From: CF-13 sp035279665
GTDB taxonomy: Bacteria; Chloroflexota; Dormibacteria; CF-121
Reading direction: 5' to 3'
Length of the DNA: 64,000 nt
Assembly: GCA_035279665.1 (NCBI GenBank)
Contig: DATEHI010000052.1
Span: forward strand, 11,464 to 75,463
The translations under genes were made by a program, and so were the position numbers. Each line of letters opens with the position of its first letter. Within the stretch, counting starts at the first letter, position 1. This document shows positions 53,778 through 63,209 of this stretch, piece by piece. The notes beneath the pieces are model-generated. The model was given only the letters and a program-made list of their open reading frames with translations. It did not search any database and was not told the origin of the DNA.

Positions 53778-54920
53778 GTGCGGCAGCTCGGCACGCTCGC
53801 CCGCCGCCTCGATATCCACTGGACCGATGCTGCGCTCGCGCTGGGCCTGACCGCTTGGACCGTCGTAGAAGGGTCAGGATCGGATCAGTTGGAAGGCTCC
53901 CCCGCCGTTCTCCTCTGCACCCTGCCGTTGCTGGTCCGGCGACGGTGGCCGATTCCCGTGCTCATCCTGGCCGTCATCGGCTTCAGCATCGCGCAAAACG
54001 CCACGAACCTGGCCGCCCTCATCGGCGGGGTGACCGCCGCGGTCTCGGTCGGCCTTTATACGCGTCAAGAAATACTGGCATGGCTGGCCGTGGCAGGCAG
54101 TGCGCTCGTCATCGCCCTGGAGTTCGGCCATGGCCCGACGAGCACGCTCCCAATCCCCGGCGCCGCGCTCGCCTTCATTCTTCTCGGCGCCTCGTTCCTG
54201 GCTGGCCGGGAGATCTCAACCCGTCAGCAGCAGCTGAATCAGCAACGCGAGCGCGCCGGCAAGCTGGAGGAGGAACACGCTGAGGCGATCAAGGCGGCGG
54301 CCGAGGCGGAGAGACGCCACATCGCGCGCGAGCTCCACGACGTCGTGGCTCATACGGTAAGCGTCATGGTCGTTCAGGCCGGGGCCGCGCGGCAAATCCT
54401 CATGGAAAAACCAGAGGCAGCCCGCGAGTCATTGCAAAACGTGGAGAACACGGGCCACGAAGCCATGGCCGAGCTGCGCCGGCTGCTCGGCGTGCTGGGC
54501 GAGAACGGTAGCCAGGCGCCACCGCTGGCTCCGCAGCCCGGGCTCGATGGGCTGGAAGCGCTGGCGGCTCGCGTCCGAGAGGCCGGGCTTCCGGTCGAGT
54601 TGCGCGTCGAGGGTCCACCCCTGCTCTTGCCACCCGGGATGGAGGTCGCAGCCTACCGCATCGTGCAAGAAGCGCTGACCAACGCCCTCAAATACGCCGG
54701 AGGCGCGAAGACCGAGGTCGTCGTCCGCAACACCCCTGATGAGCTGGAGCTCGAAGTCGTGGATGAAGGTCTGATAGTCAATCCCTCCGACGGCATCGGG
54801 CGCGGACTGGTCGGCATGCAGGAGCGGATCGCACTCTTTGGCGGCACGGTCGAGGCCGGTAAACGGCCAGAGGGCGGCTACGCGGTGCGGGCCCGATTCC
54901 CGCTGAAACAGCCAACGTGA
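53778..54920 (+). CDS. Sensor histidine kinase, NarL/DesK type
   Basis: 380 aa, GTG start. Several transmembrane helices in residues 15-145, a short coiled coil (QQQLNQQRERAGKLEEEHAE), then HisKA_3 with ERRHIARELHDVVAHTVSVMV and a HATPase domain ending GIGRGLVGMQERIALFGG. Overlaps the response regulator by 4 bp. Probably senses envelope stress and regulates the neighbouring exporter. Confidence 0.92.
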   Translation: MRQLGTLARRLDIHWTDAALALGLTAWTVVEGSGSDQLEGSPAVLLCTLPLLVRRRWPIPVLILAVIGFSIAQNATNLAALIGGVTAAVSVGLYTRQEILAWLAVAGSALVIALEFGHGPTSTLPIPGAALAFILLGASFLAGREISTRQQQLNQQRERAGKLEEEHAEAIKAAAEAERRHIARELHDVVAHTVSVMVVQAGAARQILMEKPEAARESLQNVENTGHEAMAELRRLLGVLGENGSQAPPLAPQPGLDGLEALAARVREAGLPVELRVEGPPLLLPPGMEVAAYRIVQEALTNALKYAGGAKTEVVVRNTPDELELEVVDEGLIVNPSDGIGRGLVGMQERIALFGGTVEAGKRPEGGYAVRARFPLKQPT

Positions 54921-55582
54921 GCACGAGCGTCCTGATCGCCGATGACCAGTCGCTGGTTCGCGCCGGCTTCCGCCTGATCCTCGAGTCGCAACCCGACTTC
55001 GAGGTGGTTGGTGAAGCCCATGATGGCGAGCAGGCGGTCGCCCTCGCACGGCGGCACCATCCCAATGTCGTGCTGATGGACGTGCGCATGCCACGGCTCG
55101 ATGGGCTCGAGGCGACCCGCCAAATCCTGAAGGACGGCTTGAGCGGCTGCCGGATCGTGATCCTCACGACCTTCGACCTGGATGAGTATGTGTATGCCGC
55201 CCTGCGCGCCGGCGCCTGCGGCTTTCTCCTCAAGGACGTGGCGCCGGAGCAGCTGATCGCCGCCGTTCGGCTGGTGGCCGCCGGCGACGCGCTGCTCGCG
55301 CCATCGATCACGCGACGGTTGATCGAACGATACGCGGCGCGCAACGCCCGCAGCGACTCGACCGCGGACTTATCGTCACTCACCGAACGCGAGGTGGACG
55401 TTCTTCGCCTGATGGCCCGCGGACTGGGCAACCAGGATATCGGCGAAAAGCTCTTCGTCAGCGAAGCGACGGTGAAGACGCATGTCGCTCACATCCTGGA
55501 CAAGCTCCAGGTAGGGAATCGGGTTCAGGCCGTCGTCGCCGCCTACGAATCGCGCCTGGTAACCCCCGGCGAGCCTGCCTGA
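54917..55582 (+). CDS. NarL/LuxR-type response regulator
   Basis: 221 aa, GTG start. The receiver has IADDQSLVRAG, the phospho-acceptor Asp in VVLMDVRMPRLDG, and the Lys in FLLKDVAPEQ. The LuxR helix-turn-helix is LTEREVDVLRLMARGLGNQDI plus ATVKTHVAHILDKL. Coupled to the kinase upstream. Confidence 0.94.
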   Translation: MSTSVLIADDQSLVRAGFRLILESQPDFEVVGEAHDGEQAVALARRHHPNVVLMDVRMPRLDGLEATRQILKDGLSGCRIVILTTFDLDEYVYAALRAGACGFLLKDVAPEQLIAAVRLVAAGDALLAPSITRRLIERYAARNARSDSTADLSSLTEREVDVLRLMARGLGNQDIGEKLFVSEATVKTHVAHILDKLQVGNRVQAVVAAYESRLVTPGEPA

Positions 55583-55649
55583 TCACGGCGGAATTCGCAC
55601 GACTGCCGGGCAGGGTTTTAGAATCTGCCAAGACCGAAGGAGGGAGCAG

Positions 55650-57236
55650 ATGACCGACCGGCGCCGTTGGATCCTGGTTGCCGCTGTGCTCGGCTCCGGC
55701 ATCGTGTTCCTCGACTCCACGGTGGTCAACGTTGCCCTCCCCCGAATCGGCCGGGACCTCCCGCGACTCTGGTTCGGCATCCTCGAGGGCCAGTCCTACG
55801 TCTACAATGCCTACCTGCTGACGCTTAGCGCGCTGCTGATCCTGGCTGGCGCGCTCAGCGATTACTACGGCCGCAAGCGCATGTTCCTCTACGGCCTGGT
55901 CGGCTTCGGCCTGACCTCGGTGCTTTGCGGTCTGGCCCCCAACATCGAGTTGCTCGTCCTCTTTCGCGTTCTCCAGGGTGTGGCGGGGGCCGTCCTGGTC
56001 CCTGGATCGCTGGCGCTCCTCACGGCCAACTTCGAGGGGGAGGCCCAGGGCCGGGCCTTCGGCCTCTGGGCCGGCGCCTCCGGGGCAACCACCATCCTCG
56101 GCCCGTTCGTCGGCGGCCTGTTGGTAGACACGATTTCCTGGCGCGCCGCCTTCCTGATCAACGTGCCGCTGATCCTGGTTGCGCTCTGGGCAACTTACGT
56201 TCACGTGCCGGAAAGCCGTGACGAAACCTCAACGGCGCATTTCGATTGGCTGGGGTCCGCGATCGTCGCCCTGGCGGTCGGAGGGCTCGCCTTCGGGACG
56301 ATCTACGGCCAGCAACGCGATTGGCAGGATCCGTTGGGCTACCTTGCGCTTGCCGTCGGCGTGCTCTGCACGATCGCTCTCCCCTTCTACATGGCGCGGG
56401 CGCCGCACCCATTGATTCCCCTCTCGCTCTTTCGCTCGCGCAACTTCACGGTGACGAACATCTCGACGCTCGTGATCTACGGCGCGCTCTATGTCACCTT
56501 CTATTACTTGACGCTCTTCATGCAGGGAACGATCGGCTACACCGCGGCCGCGGCTGGGCTGGCCGGCATTCCGGGCTCGCTCTTTCTGACCTTTCTCTCG
56601 GCTCGCTTCGGCGGCCTCGCCGGCCGGATCGGATCGCGCCTCTTCATGGCCATCGGCCCGGTGATCATGGCCATCGGCGTCCTGTGGTACGCGCGCATGC
56701 CGGCGACGAGCACCCCCTGGCATCTCGAACCGCAGAACCCGGCGACCTGGGTCCCCCCGCTCTCCTACGTCATCGATCTCCTTCCGGCCGGGATCATCTT
56801 CGGCCTGGGGCTGTCCCTGCTGGTCGCGCCCCTGACGACCGCGTTGATGCGCTCGGTGCCGGCGCACAACGCGGGCCTCGGGTCTGCGATCAACAATGCC
56901 ATCTCGCGGGTCGGCCCGCAGCTCGCCGGCGCCTTGATCTTCGTCTTCATCACCGCCAGCTTCTACAGTTACATTGCCGCGCGGCGGTCCGACATCGATG
57001 TCAACGATCCCGCGTTTCGCAAATTGGTGAGCCCGCTGAACCCCGCCGGGATCCCGGTCATGGGCAGCCTCGTGCGCGACGCCTCGACAGCATCCTTCCA
57101 CCTGGCGATGATCGTCGGTGCCGCGCTCCTCCTCCTGGGGGCCATCGTGAACGCGGTCGGCATCCAGGACCCGGCCCGGGCGCCGCAGCGTGAGGCCACC
57201 CAGGGCCAGACTCAGCCCGCGAAGGAGAGTCTCTGA
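55650..57236 (+). CDS. MFS transporter, DHA2 (14-TMS) drug-exporter type
   Basis: 528 aa with about 14 hydrophobic segments. Motif A-like GALSDYYGRKRMFLYGL, motif C-like WAGASGATTILGPFVGGLL, and the TM1 motif FLDSTVVNVALPRIGRDL are those of EmrB/QacA-type exporters. A GAAGGAGGGAG ribosome site precedes the ATG. It opens the run of coupled genes to 63181; its TGA overlaps the next ATG. Confidence 0.9.
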   Translation: MTDRRRWILVAAVLGSGIVFLDSTVVNVALPRIGRDLPRLWFGILEGQSYVYNAYLLTLSALLILAGALSDYYGRKRMFLYGLVGFGLTSVLCGLAPNIELLVLFRVLQGVAGAVLVPGSLALLTANFEGEAQGRAFGLWAGASGATTILGPFVGGLLVDTISWRAAFLINVPLILVALWATYVHVPESRDETSTAHFDWLGSAIVALAVGGLAFGTIYGQQRDWQDPLGYLALAVGVLCTIALPFYMARAPHPLIPLSLFRSRNFTVTNISTLVIYGALYVTFYYLTLFMQGTIGYTAAAAGLAGIPGSLFLTFLSARFGGLAGRIGSRLFMAIGPVIMAIGVLWYARMPATSTPWHLEPQNPATWVPPLSYVIDLLPAGIIFGLGLSLLVAPLTTALMRSVPAHNAGLGSAINNAISRVGPQLAGALIFVFITASFYSYIAARRSDIDVNDPAFRKLVSPLNPAGIPVMGSLVRDASTASFHLAMIVGAALLLLGAIVNAVGIQDPARAPQREATQGQTQPAKESL

Positions 57237-57658
57237 TGGCCGTCCGCGACGATGTCGTCAATACTATCGCCGCCTTCTCGCTGTTCGCGGACCTGACAGG
57301 CCCTCAACTCGAGGAGGTGGCGCACCTGTTCGACGAGTCCTTCTTCGGGCAGGGCGAGCGAATCCTCCGCCAGGGCGTCAGTGGATCGGGCTTCTACGTC
57401 ATCCTCGAGGGGACCGCCGGGATCCGCGTCGACAACGTCGAGCGCAGTACGCTGAAAGCTGGCGATTACTTCGGCGAAATCTCCTGCTTGCTCGGCGAGG
57501 TGCCGGTTGCCGACATCGTGGCGGAAACACCCTTGCGGTGTCTTGTCCTGCCGGCCGCCCAGCTCGAGGGATTTCTGACGCGGCATCCGCGGATCATGTA
57601 TCGCCTGCTGCAGGGGGAGGCGCGCAAGCTCAAGAACACAACCAAGTGGCTGAGCTAG
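57236..57658 (+). CDS. Cyclic-nucleotide-binding domain protein
   Basis: 140 aa, one cNMP-binding (Crp-type) domain and nothing else. FSLFADLTGPQLEEVAHLF starts the fold and LKAGDYFGEISCLLGEVPVADIVAET holds the phosphate-binding cassette, where the canonical RSA is replaced by PVA. No DNA-binding domain. The domain is often fused to flavoprotein reductases; here it overlaps the flavoprotein gene by 13 bp. Confidence 0.88.
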   Translation: MAVRDDVVNTIAAFSLFADLTGPQLEEVAHLFDESFFGQGERILRQGVSGSGFYVILEGTAGIRVDNVERSTLKAGDYFGEISCLLGEVPVADIVAETPLRCLVLPAAQLEGFLTRHPRIMYRLLQGEARKLKNTTKWLS

Positions 57659-59160
57659 CGCAGAAGCCTTTTCCCCCGGGCCGCTATCGACTGGTCGTGG
57701 TGGGCAGCGGGCCCGGTGGCCTGCAGCTCAGCTATTCGTTGAGCCGGCTGGGCATCGACCACGCGGTCATCTCGGACGACCCGGCGCCGGGCGGCATGTT
57801 CCGGCGCTGGCCGGTGTTCCAGCGGATGCTGAGCTGGACCAAGCCCTTCACCGGCGTCGAGCACACGTCGCGCGCCTACGAACGCTACGACTGGAACAGC
57901 CTGCTGGCCGACGACGAGCGGGATCGTGCGGTGATGCCCGCCCTGATGGACGGGACATCATACTTTCCGTCGCGGCCAGAGATGCAGAAAGGCCTGGAGG
58001 CATTTGCGGAGCGCACCGGTATCCGCGTGCGCCATGGAACGCGCTGGGAATCGACCCGTCAGGACGGTGAGGAGTTCGTGCTCACCACCTCCGAGGGCGA
58101 GTACCGCGCGCCGGTTGTCGTGTTTGCCGTCGGCGTCGCCCAACCCTACAAACCCCCAACCCCCGGTCTGGAGCAGGTGCCGCACTACGGTGACTTTCGT
58201 CCGGTCGAGACGTACAAGGACCGGCGGGTCTTCATCGTGGGAAAGCAGAATTCGGGTTTCGAAATCGCAACCGGGTTGCTGCCCTGGGCTCGGCAGCTGG
58301 TTCTGGCGTCGCCGAGCCCGACCAAGCTCTCCGTCAACACGCACACCCTGGTCGGCGTCCGCGCCCGCTATGTTCAGCCCTACGAGGACGGGGCGCTGGC
58401 GGGCGGGGTCATCGTTCTCGACACGACCATCGAAGAGGTCATGAAGGATGGCGCCGGCTATCGGGTCCGCACTCGGAATGCAGCCGGGCGCGAGCTCACC
58501 ATGGCGGCCGACGATGTCATCGCCGCGACCGGCTTCGTCACGCCCCTTCGCGACCTGCCCGCGCTGGGGGTCGCGACCTTCGGCCAGAGCCGGCTTCCGG
58601 CGCAGACACCCTTCTGGGAAAGCGCCACCAGGCCAGGCATTTTTTTCGCCGGAACGATCACCCAGGGCGCGGGGGGCCTGAAGAAGCACGGCATCCCGAG
58701 CAACTCCGGCGCCGTTCAGGGCTATCGCTACAACGCCCGCGTCCTTGCCCGGCACCTGGCCGAAACGAAGTTCGGCGTTCCCGCAACGCGGGAGCACCTG
58801 GACCCGGCAAGCATCGTCCCCTACCTCCTCGATCAAGTGAGCAACGGCCCCGAGCTCTGGCACCAGCGTGCCTACTTGGCCCGCGCGATCAATCTCGATC
58901 GCGACGCCGGGATCTTAAACGACGGCATCGTGCCCCTGCAACACTTCCTCGACTCGGGTGGCGTCGACGCCGTCGCGGTTACGCTCGAATCGAACGGCCA
59001 GGGGAATCCGTACCCGGTCGTCTACGTCCGCAAGGCCGATTCCGTTGCGGAGCACGCGTTGGCACCGGACCCACTGCTCGATTTCACCGGCCGCGACTAC
59101 CAGGACGAGTTGCGCAACGCGCTCGAGCCGGTGTTGAGCGAAGCGGCGTCGCCCGCATGA
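57646..59160 (+). CDS. FAD/NAD(P)-dependent oxidoreductase, flavin-monooxygenase-like
   Basis: About 504 aa. The FAD motif is LVVVGSGPGGLQLSYSLSRLG, a second NAD(P) motif is VFIVGKQNSGFEIATGL, and DDVIAATGF is the ATG motif of this superfamily. GGMFRRWPVFQRMLSW resembles the FMO/L-ornithine-oxygenase group. The probable GTG start at 57646 overlaps the cNMP-binding gene. Its stop overlaps the cyclase ATG (ATGA). Perhaps controlled by the neighbouring cyclic-nucleotide sensor. Confidence 0.85.
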   Translation: MAELAQKPFPPGRYRLVVVGSGPGGLQLSYSLSRLGIDHAVISDDPAPGGMFRRWPVFQRMLSWTKPFTGVEHTSRAYERYDWNSLLADDERDRAVMPALMDGTSYFPSRPEMQKGLEAFAERTGIRVRHGTRWESTRQDGEEFVLTTSEGEYRAPVVVFAVGVAQPYKPPTPGLEQVPHYGDFRPVETYKDRRVFIVGKQNSGFEIATGLLPWARQLVLASPSPTKLSVNTHTLVGVRARYVQPYEDGALAGGVIVLDTTIEEVMKDGAGYRVRTRNAAGRELTMAADDVIAATGFVTPLRDLPALGVATFGQSRLPAQTPFWESATRPGIFFAGTITQGAGGLKKHGIPSNSGAVQGYRYNARVLARHLAETKFGVPATREHLDPASIVPYLLDQVSNGPELWHQRAYLARAINLDRDAGILNDGIVPLQHFLDSGGVDAVAVTLESNGQGNPYPVVYVRKADSVAEHALAPDPLLDFTGRDYQDELRNALEPVLSEAASPA

Positions 59161-61799
59161 GCCCACTGCCGACCGGGACCGTCACCTTCTTCTTCAGCGA
59201 TATCGAGGGGTCGACGCGGCTGATCCAGCAACTCGGCGACCGCTACCCCGACGTCCTGCTCGCCCATCACACGATCCAGCGCGAGGCGCTCGCCGCCAAC
59301 GGCGGCCACGAGCTTCGCACCGAAGGCGATTCGTTCTTCATCGTTTTCAAGAGCGCACTGGAAGCTTGCGCCGGCGCCGCCGCCGTCCAGAAGATGCTGG
59401 CGCAGCACGCATGGCCGGAGAACGGAGAGATCCGGGTACGGATCGGTCTGCATACCGGCGAAGCCACGCTCGTCGGCAATGAGTACCTCGGCCTGGACGT
59501 CCATCGGGCCGCCCGCGTGGCGAGCGCCGGCCACGGCGGCCAGGTACTTGTTTCCGAGACCACCCGGGCACTGGTCGATCACATGCTCGCGCCGGGTCTA
59601 ACGCTGAAGGACCTGGGCATGCATCGCCTCAAAGACCTGGCCCGGCCCGAACGCCTTTTCCAGCTCACGGTCGAGGGCCTGCCCGCCGACTTTCCACCGC
59701 TGAAGACGCTGGAGGCGACCCCGAACAATCTCCCGACCCAGCTGACGAGCTTCATCGGCCGGGACGATCAGGTCCGCGAAGCCAGGGGGCTGCTGGCCCG
59801 ATCGCGGCTGCTAACCCTCACCGGGCCGGGCGGCACCGGCAAGACGCGCCTCAGCCTAGAAATCGCAGCGGAGGTCCTGGACCAGTTCTCCGACGGCGTC
59901 TACTTTGTGCCGCTCAGCGCGGTGCATGACCCCGACCTGGTCGCGTCGGCGATCGCACAGGCGCTGGCCATCTCGACGACCGGCAGCCGACGGCCGATCG
60001 ACGCCCTGCTCGACCACCTGCGAGAAAAACAAACACTGCTGGTGCTCGACAATTTCGAACAGCTGCTCAAAGCCGCGCCGATCGCGACCCAGCTGCTCGA
60101 GGGAAGCGCCGGGCTGCGCGTGCTCGTCAGCAGTCGCACGGCGCTGCGCGTTTCGGGTGAGCAGGAATTTCCGGTTCCTCCCCTTGCGCTACCCGACCTC
60201 AAAGCCCTGCCCTCACTAGCCGCCCTCTCGCAGTTCGAGGCGGTGCGGCTCTTTATCGAGCGCGCGGTCGCGGTCAAGCCCGATTTCGAGGCGACCAATG
60301 AGAATGCGCCGGCGATTGCGGGGATCTGCGAGCGCGTCGACGGACTGCCGTTGGCGATCGAACTCGCGGCCGCGCGCGTCAAGCTCTTTTCGCCGCAGGC
60401 ACTCTTGAGCCGGCTGGTGAAATCGCTGAGCGCCCTGGGCACTGGGGCACGAGACGCCCCCGCGCGGCAGCAGACGCTCCGCGGCGCGATCCTCTGGAGC
60501 TATGACATGCTCGATGAAGGTGCCCGGCGTCTCCTCGCTCGCGTCTCGGTCTTTGCCCGAGGCGGCAACCTGGAACAACTGGAACCGGTGTGCGGCCCTT
60601 CAGACGATATCGGCGCGGATGTCGTCGACGCGCTGGATCAACTGGCAGACCAGAGCCTGCTGCGCCGCCTTCCAGACTTCGATGAACCACGCTTTCTGAT
60701 GCTGCAGACGATTCGCGATTTCGCCGCGGAGCGGCTCGAGGAAAGTGGCGAAGCCCACTTGATTCGCGACCGTCACGTCAAGGCGTACATCGCGCTCACG
60801 CAACAGGCGCAGCCACACCTTTTCGGTCCGCGGCGAAAGGAATGGCTCGATCGGCTGGAAGACGACAACGATAACTTTCGGGCGGCGCTGGACTGGACGG
60901 TCGCCTCCGCTGACGCCCGCAGCGCAATGGAACTCTCGACCGGTTTGTGGCGGTTCTGGCAGATGCGCGGCCACCTACATGAAGGGCGCCGTCGTATGGA
61001 TGGCGTGCTCGCGATGCGCGATAGCGGCGAGTTCCCAAAAGAGCGGCTGGCCGCCCTCGAGGCCGCCGGTGGACTGGCCTACTGGCAAGCCGACATGCAG
61101 GTCGCCCAGCGTTTCTACGACGAATGTCTCGAACTCACCCGCAATCTGGGAGACGACCGGGCCCTGGCCAACGCGTTATACAATGCCGCTTTTCCGAGGG
61201 TGGTCAGCCGGGTGGCCATCGCGGAGGCCAAACCGATGCTCGAGGAAGCGCTTCCCCTGTACCGCAGGATGGGCGACGAAACGGGGGTCGCGAGGGTCCT
61301 CTGGGGGATTGGCAATGCGTTCTTCTTCGCCAAGGAGTATGCGGAGGCTCGGCCAGTGCTGGAGGAAGCGGTGGCGCTGAATCGCAAACTGGATGATCAG
61401 TTCGGCCTTGGCTGGTCGATCCACACGCTGGGGCTGGTGACGTTCAATCTCGACGATTTCCAGCGTGCTCGCGCTTCATGGATCGAAGCCATTCAGCTCT
61501 TCGCCGCCGCCGGGGACGTCCCCGGAATGGTGCTCCAGCTCGACAATCTCTCCGCCCTCGCGCGCCACGATGGCGATTTCCTGCGCGCGGGCCGATTGTG
61601 GGCTGCGGCCAGCGCCCATCAGGTAAGCAGCGGCACCGGCCTGGGGCGCTTGCTTCGTGAGGAGGAAGGCCGCTCGGGCCGAGAAGGCCTCAATGACGAC
61701 GAAGCGGCGCGAGTCTGGGCCGAGGGCCAGGCGATGACCCTCGAACAGGCCGTCGCCTATGCGCTGGAAATCGGGAGCACGACCGTGAGGAGCGGGTGA
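59157..61799 (+). CDS. Class III nucleotide cyclase fused to an AAA/NB-ARC-type ATPase and TPR repeats
   Basis: 880 aa. The cyclase domain (about 8-140) has metal Asp15 (FFFSDIEGST) and Asp58 (TEGDSFF). The transition-state position usually Asn in NxxAAR is His116 (VHRAAR), with Arg120 kept. The ATPase domain follows with a P-loop at 223-230 (GPGGTGKT) and VLDNFEQLL. A region of helical TPR-like repeats spans about 590-850. Such large regulators are common in actinobacteria. It may make cAMP for the cNMP-binding neighbour, if the His variant is active. Confidence 0.88.
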   Translation: MSPLPTGTVTFFFSDIEGSTRLIQQLGDRYPDVLLAHHTIQREALAANGGHELRTEGDSFFIVFKSALEACAGAAAVQKMLAQHAWPENGEIRVRIGLHTGEATLVGNEYLGLDVHRAARVASAGHGGQVLVSETTRALVDHMLAPGLTLKDLGMHRLKDLARPERLFQLTVEGLPADFPPLKTLEATPNNLPTQLTSFIGRDDQVREARGLLARSRLLTLTGPGGTGKTRLSLEIAAEVLDQFSDGVYFVPLSAVHDPDLVASAIAQALAISTTGSRRPIDALLDHLREKQTLLVLDNFEQLLKAAPIATQLLEGSAGLRVLVSSRTALRVSGEQEFPVPPLALPDLKALPSLAALSQFEAVRLFIERAVAVKPDFEATNENAPAIAGICERVDGLPLAIELAAARVKLFSPQALLSRLVKSLSALGTGARDAPARQQTLRGAILWSYDMLDEGARRLLARVSVFARGGNLEQLEPVCGPSDDIGADVVDALDQLADQSLLRRLPDFDEPRFLMLQTIRDFAAERLEESGEAHLIRDRHVKAYIALTQQAQPHLFGPRRKEWLDRLEDDNDNFRAALDWTVASADARSAMELSTGLWRFWQMRGHLHEGRRRMDGVLAMRDSGEFPKERLAALEAAGGLAYWQADMQVAQRFYDECLELTRNLGDDRALANALYNAAFPRVVSRVAIAEAKPMLEEALPLYRRMGDETGVARVLWGIGNAFFFAKEYAEARPVLEEAVALNRKLDDQFGLGWSIHTLGLVTFNLDDFQRARASWIEAIQLFAAAGDVPGMVLQLDNLSALARHDGDFLRAGRLWAAASAHQVSSGTGLGRLLREEEGRSGREGLNDDEAARVWAEGQAMTLEQAVAYALEIGSTTVRSG

Positions 61800-63181
61800 T
61801 GACTGAGCGTTTCGACGTCGTCGTCCTCGGCATGGGCGTTGGTGGCGAGGAAGTCGCCAATTCTCTCGCCGAGAGCGGCCTGAACGTGGTCGGCATGGAG
61901 AGCAGTCTCGTCGGCGGGGAGTGTCCCTACTTCGGTTGTATCCCCACGAAGATGATGATCCGTGCCGACGACATGCTCGCCGAAGGACGTCGCATTCCGG
62001 GCTTCGCCGGGGACTCGACCGTGAAACCGGACTGGAAGCCGGTCGCGCGACGCATCCGCGACGTGGCCACCGACAACTGGGACGACCGGGTCGCGGTGGA
62101 ACGATTCGAGGGCAAGGGCGGGCATTTCGTCCGCGGCGCCGGGAAACTCGCCGGCCCCGGCAGGGTCACCGTCAACGGCACCACGTACGAGGCCACGCGC
62201 GCGGTCGTGATCGCGACCGGGACGTCTCCGGCGGTCCCCCCGATCCCCGGACTCGAGCGCGTCAAGTACTGGACGAATCGCGAGGCGGTCAAGGTCGAAC
62301 AGCTACCCGAATCCCTCATCATCCTCGGGGGCGGCGCCATCGGGGTCGAGCTGTCCCAAGTCTTCGCCCGCTTCGGGGTCAAGGTCTCCATCATCGAGGG
62401 CATGAACCGGGTGCTGGCACTGGAGGAGCCGGAGGCCAGCGCCGTGCTCGGCGAGGTGCTGCAACGCGATGGCGTCGAGCTCTGGCTCGGTAGCCGCGCA
62501 CAGTCGGTCGAGCCCCACGGTGACGCGATCGCGGTCAACCTGGTCGGCGGGCAGCAGGTCCGCGGTGAGGCATTGCTGGTCGCAACTGGACGCCGCGCCA
62601 ACCTGGGGGACATCGGCCTGGAAACGGTTGGCCTCGATCCATCCGCGCACTTGCTCGAACCGGATGACCATCTCCGCGTGGGTCAGCGGCTCTGGGCGAT
62701 CGGCGACGTGACCGCCAGTGGCGGCTTCACCCACATGGCGATCTACCATGCCGGCATCGCGATCGACGACATCCTGGGCAAGCCCGGGCCGGGCGCCGAC
62801 TACCGAGCGAAACCTCGGGTCACGTTCACCGACCCGGAGGTAGGCGCGACCGGCCTCACCGAGGAGCAGGCAAAGAAGAAAGGACTTAACGTTCGGACCG
62901 GGATCCAGGAGGCGTCCGTCACCTCCCGTGGCTGGATCCATGGACCGGGTAACGACGGCTTCATCAAAGTCGTCGAGGACGCCGACCGCGGGGTGCTGGT
63001 GGGCGCCACGACAATGGGTCCGCGAGGTGGCGATCTCCTCGGCATCTTCGAACTCGCCATCAAGATGCAGATTCCGAGCGACGAACTGCGCCATTTGATC
63101 TACGCGTATCCGACGTTCTATCGGGGTTCGGGCGAGGCGGTGCGCAAGCTCGGACCAGACACGCACCTCCCGATGCGTTGA
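61799..63181 (+). CDS. Pyridine-nucleotide-disulfide oxidoreductase-like flavoprotein (MerA/Lpd family)
   Basis: 460 aa. FAD motif VVVLGMGVGGEEVANSLAESG, redox disulfide Cys42-x4-Cys47 (GGECPYFGCIPTK), NAD(P) motif ILGGGAIGVELSQVFARFG, and FAD-ribityl motif WAIGDVTASGGFTHMA. The C-terminal catalytic His-Pro-Thr...Glu motif reads AYPTFYRGSGE, so the His is Tyr437. No N-terminal HMA domain and no C-terminal Cys pair of true MerA. The ATG overlaps the upstream stop as TGATG. Substrate unknown. Confidence 0.88.
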   Translation: MTERFDVVVLGMGVGGEEVANSLAESGLNVVGMESSLVGGECPYFGCIPTKMMIRADDMLAEGRRIPGFAGDSTVKPDWKPVARRIRDVATDNWDDRVAVERFEGKGGHFVRGAGKLAGPGRVTVNGTTYEATRAVVIATGTSPAVPPIPGLERVKYWTNREAVKVEQLPESLIILGGGAIGVELSQVFARFGVKVSIIEGMNRVLALEEPEASAVLGEVLQRDGVELWLGSRAQSVEPHGDAIAVNLVGGQQVRGEALLVATGRRANLGDIGLETVGLDPSAHLLEPDDHLRVGQRLWAIGDVTASGGFTHMAIYHAGIAIDDILGKPGPGADYRAKPRVTFTDPEVGATGLTEEQAKKKGLNVRTGIQEASVTSRGWIHGPGNDGFIKVVEDADRGVLVGATTMGPRGGDLLGIFELAIKMQIPSDELRHLIYAYPTFYRGSGEAVRKLGPDTHLPMR

Positions 63182-63209
63182 AGACCCTCAGCCTCCTCGA
63201 CCATGAGCG

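Noticed and set aside
61799..63181. Calling this gene merA
   Set aside because: It lacks the HMA domain, the C-terminal Cys pair and the catalytic His, and is far from the MerB-like gene.
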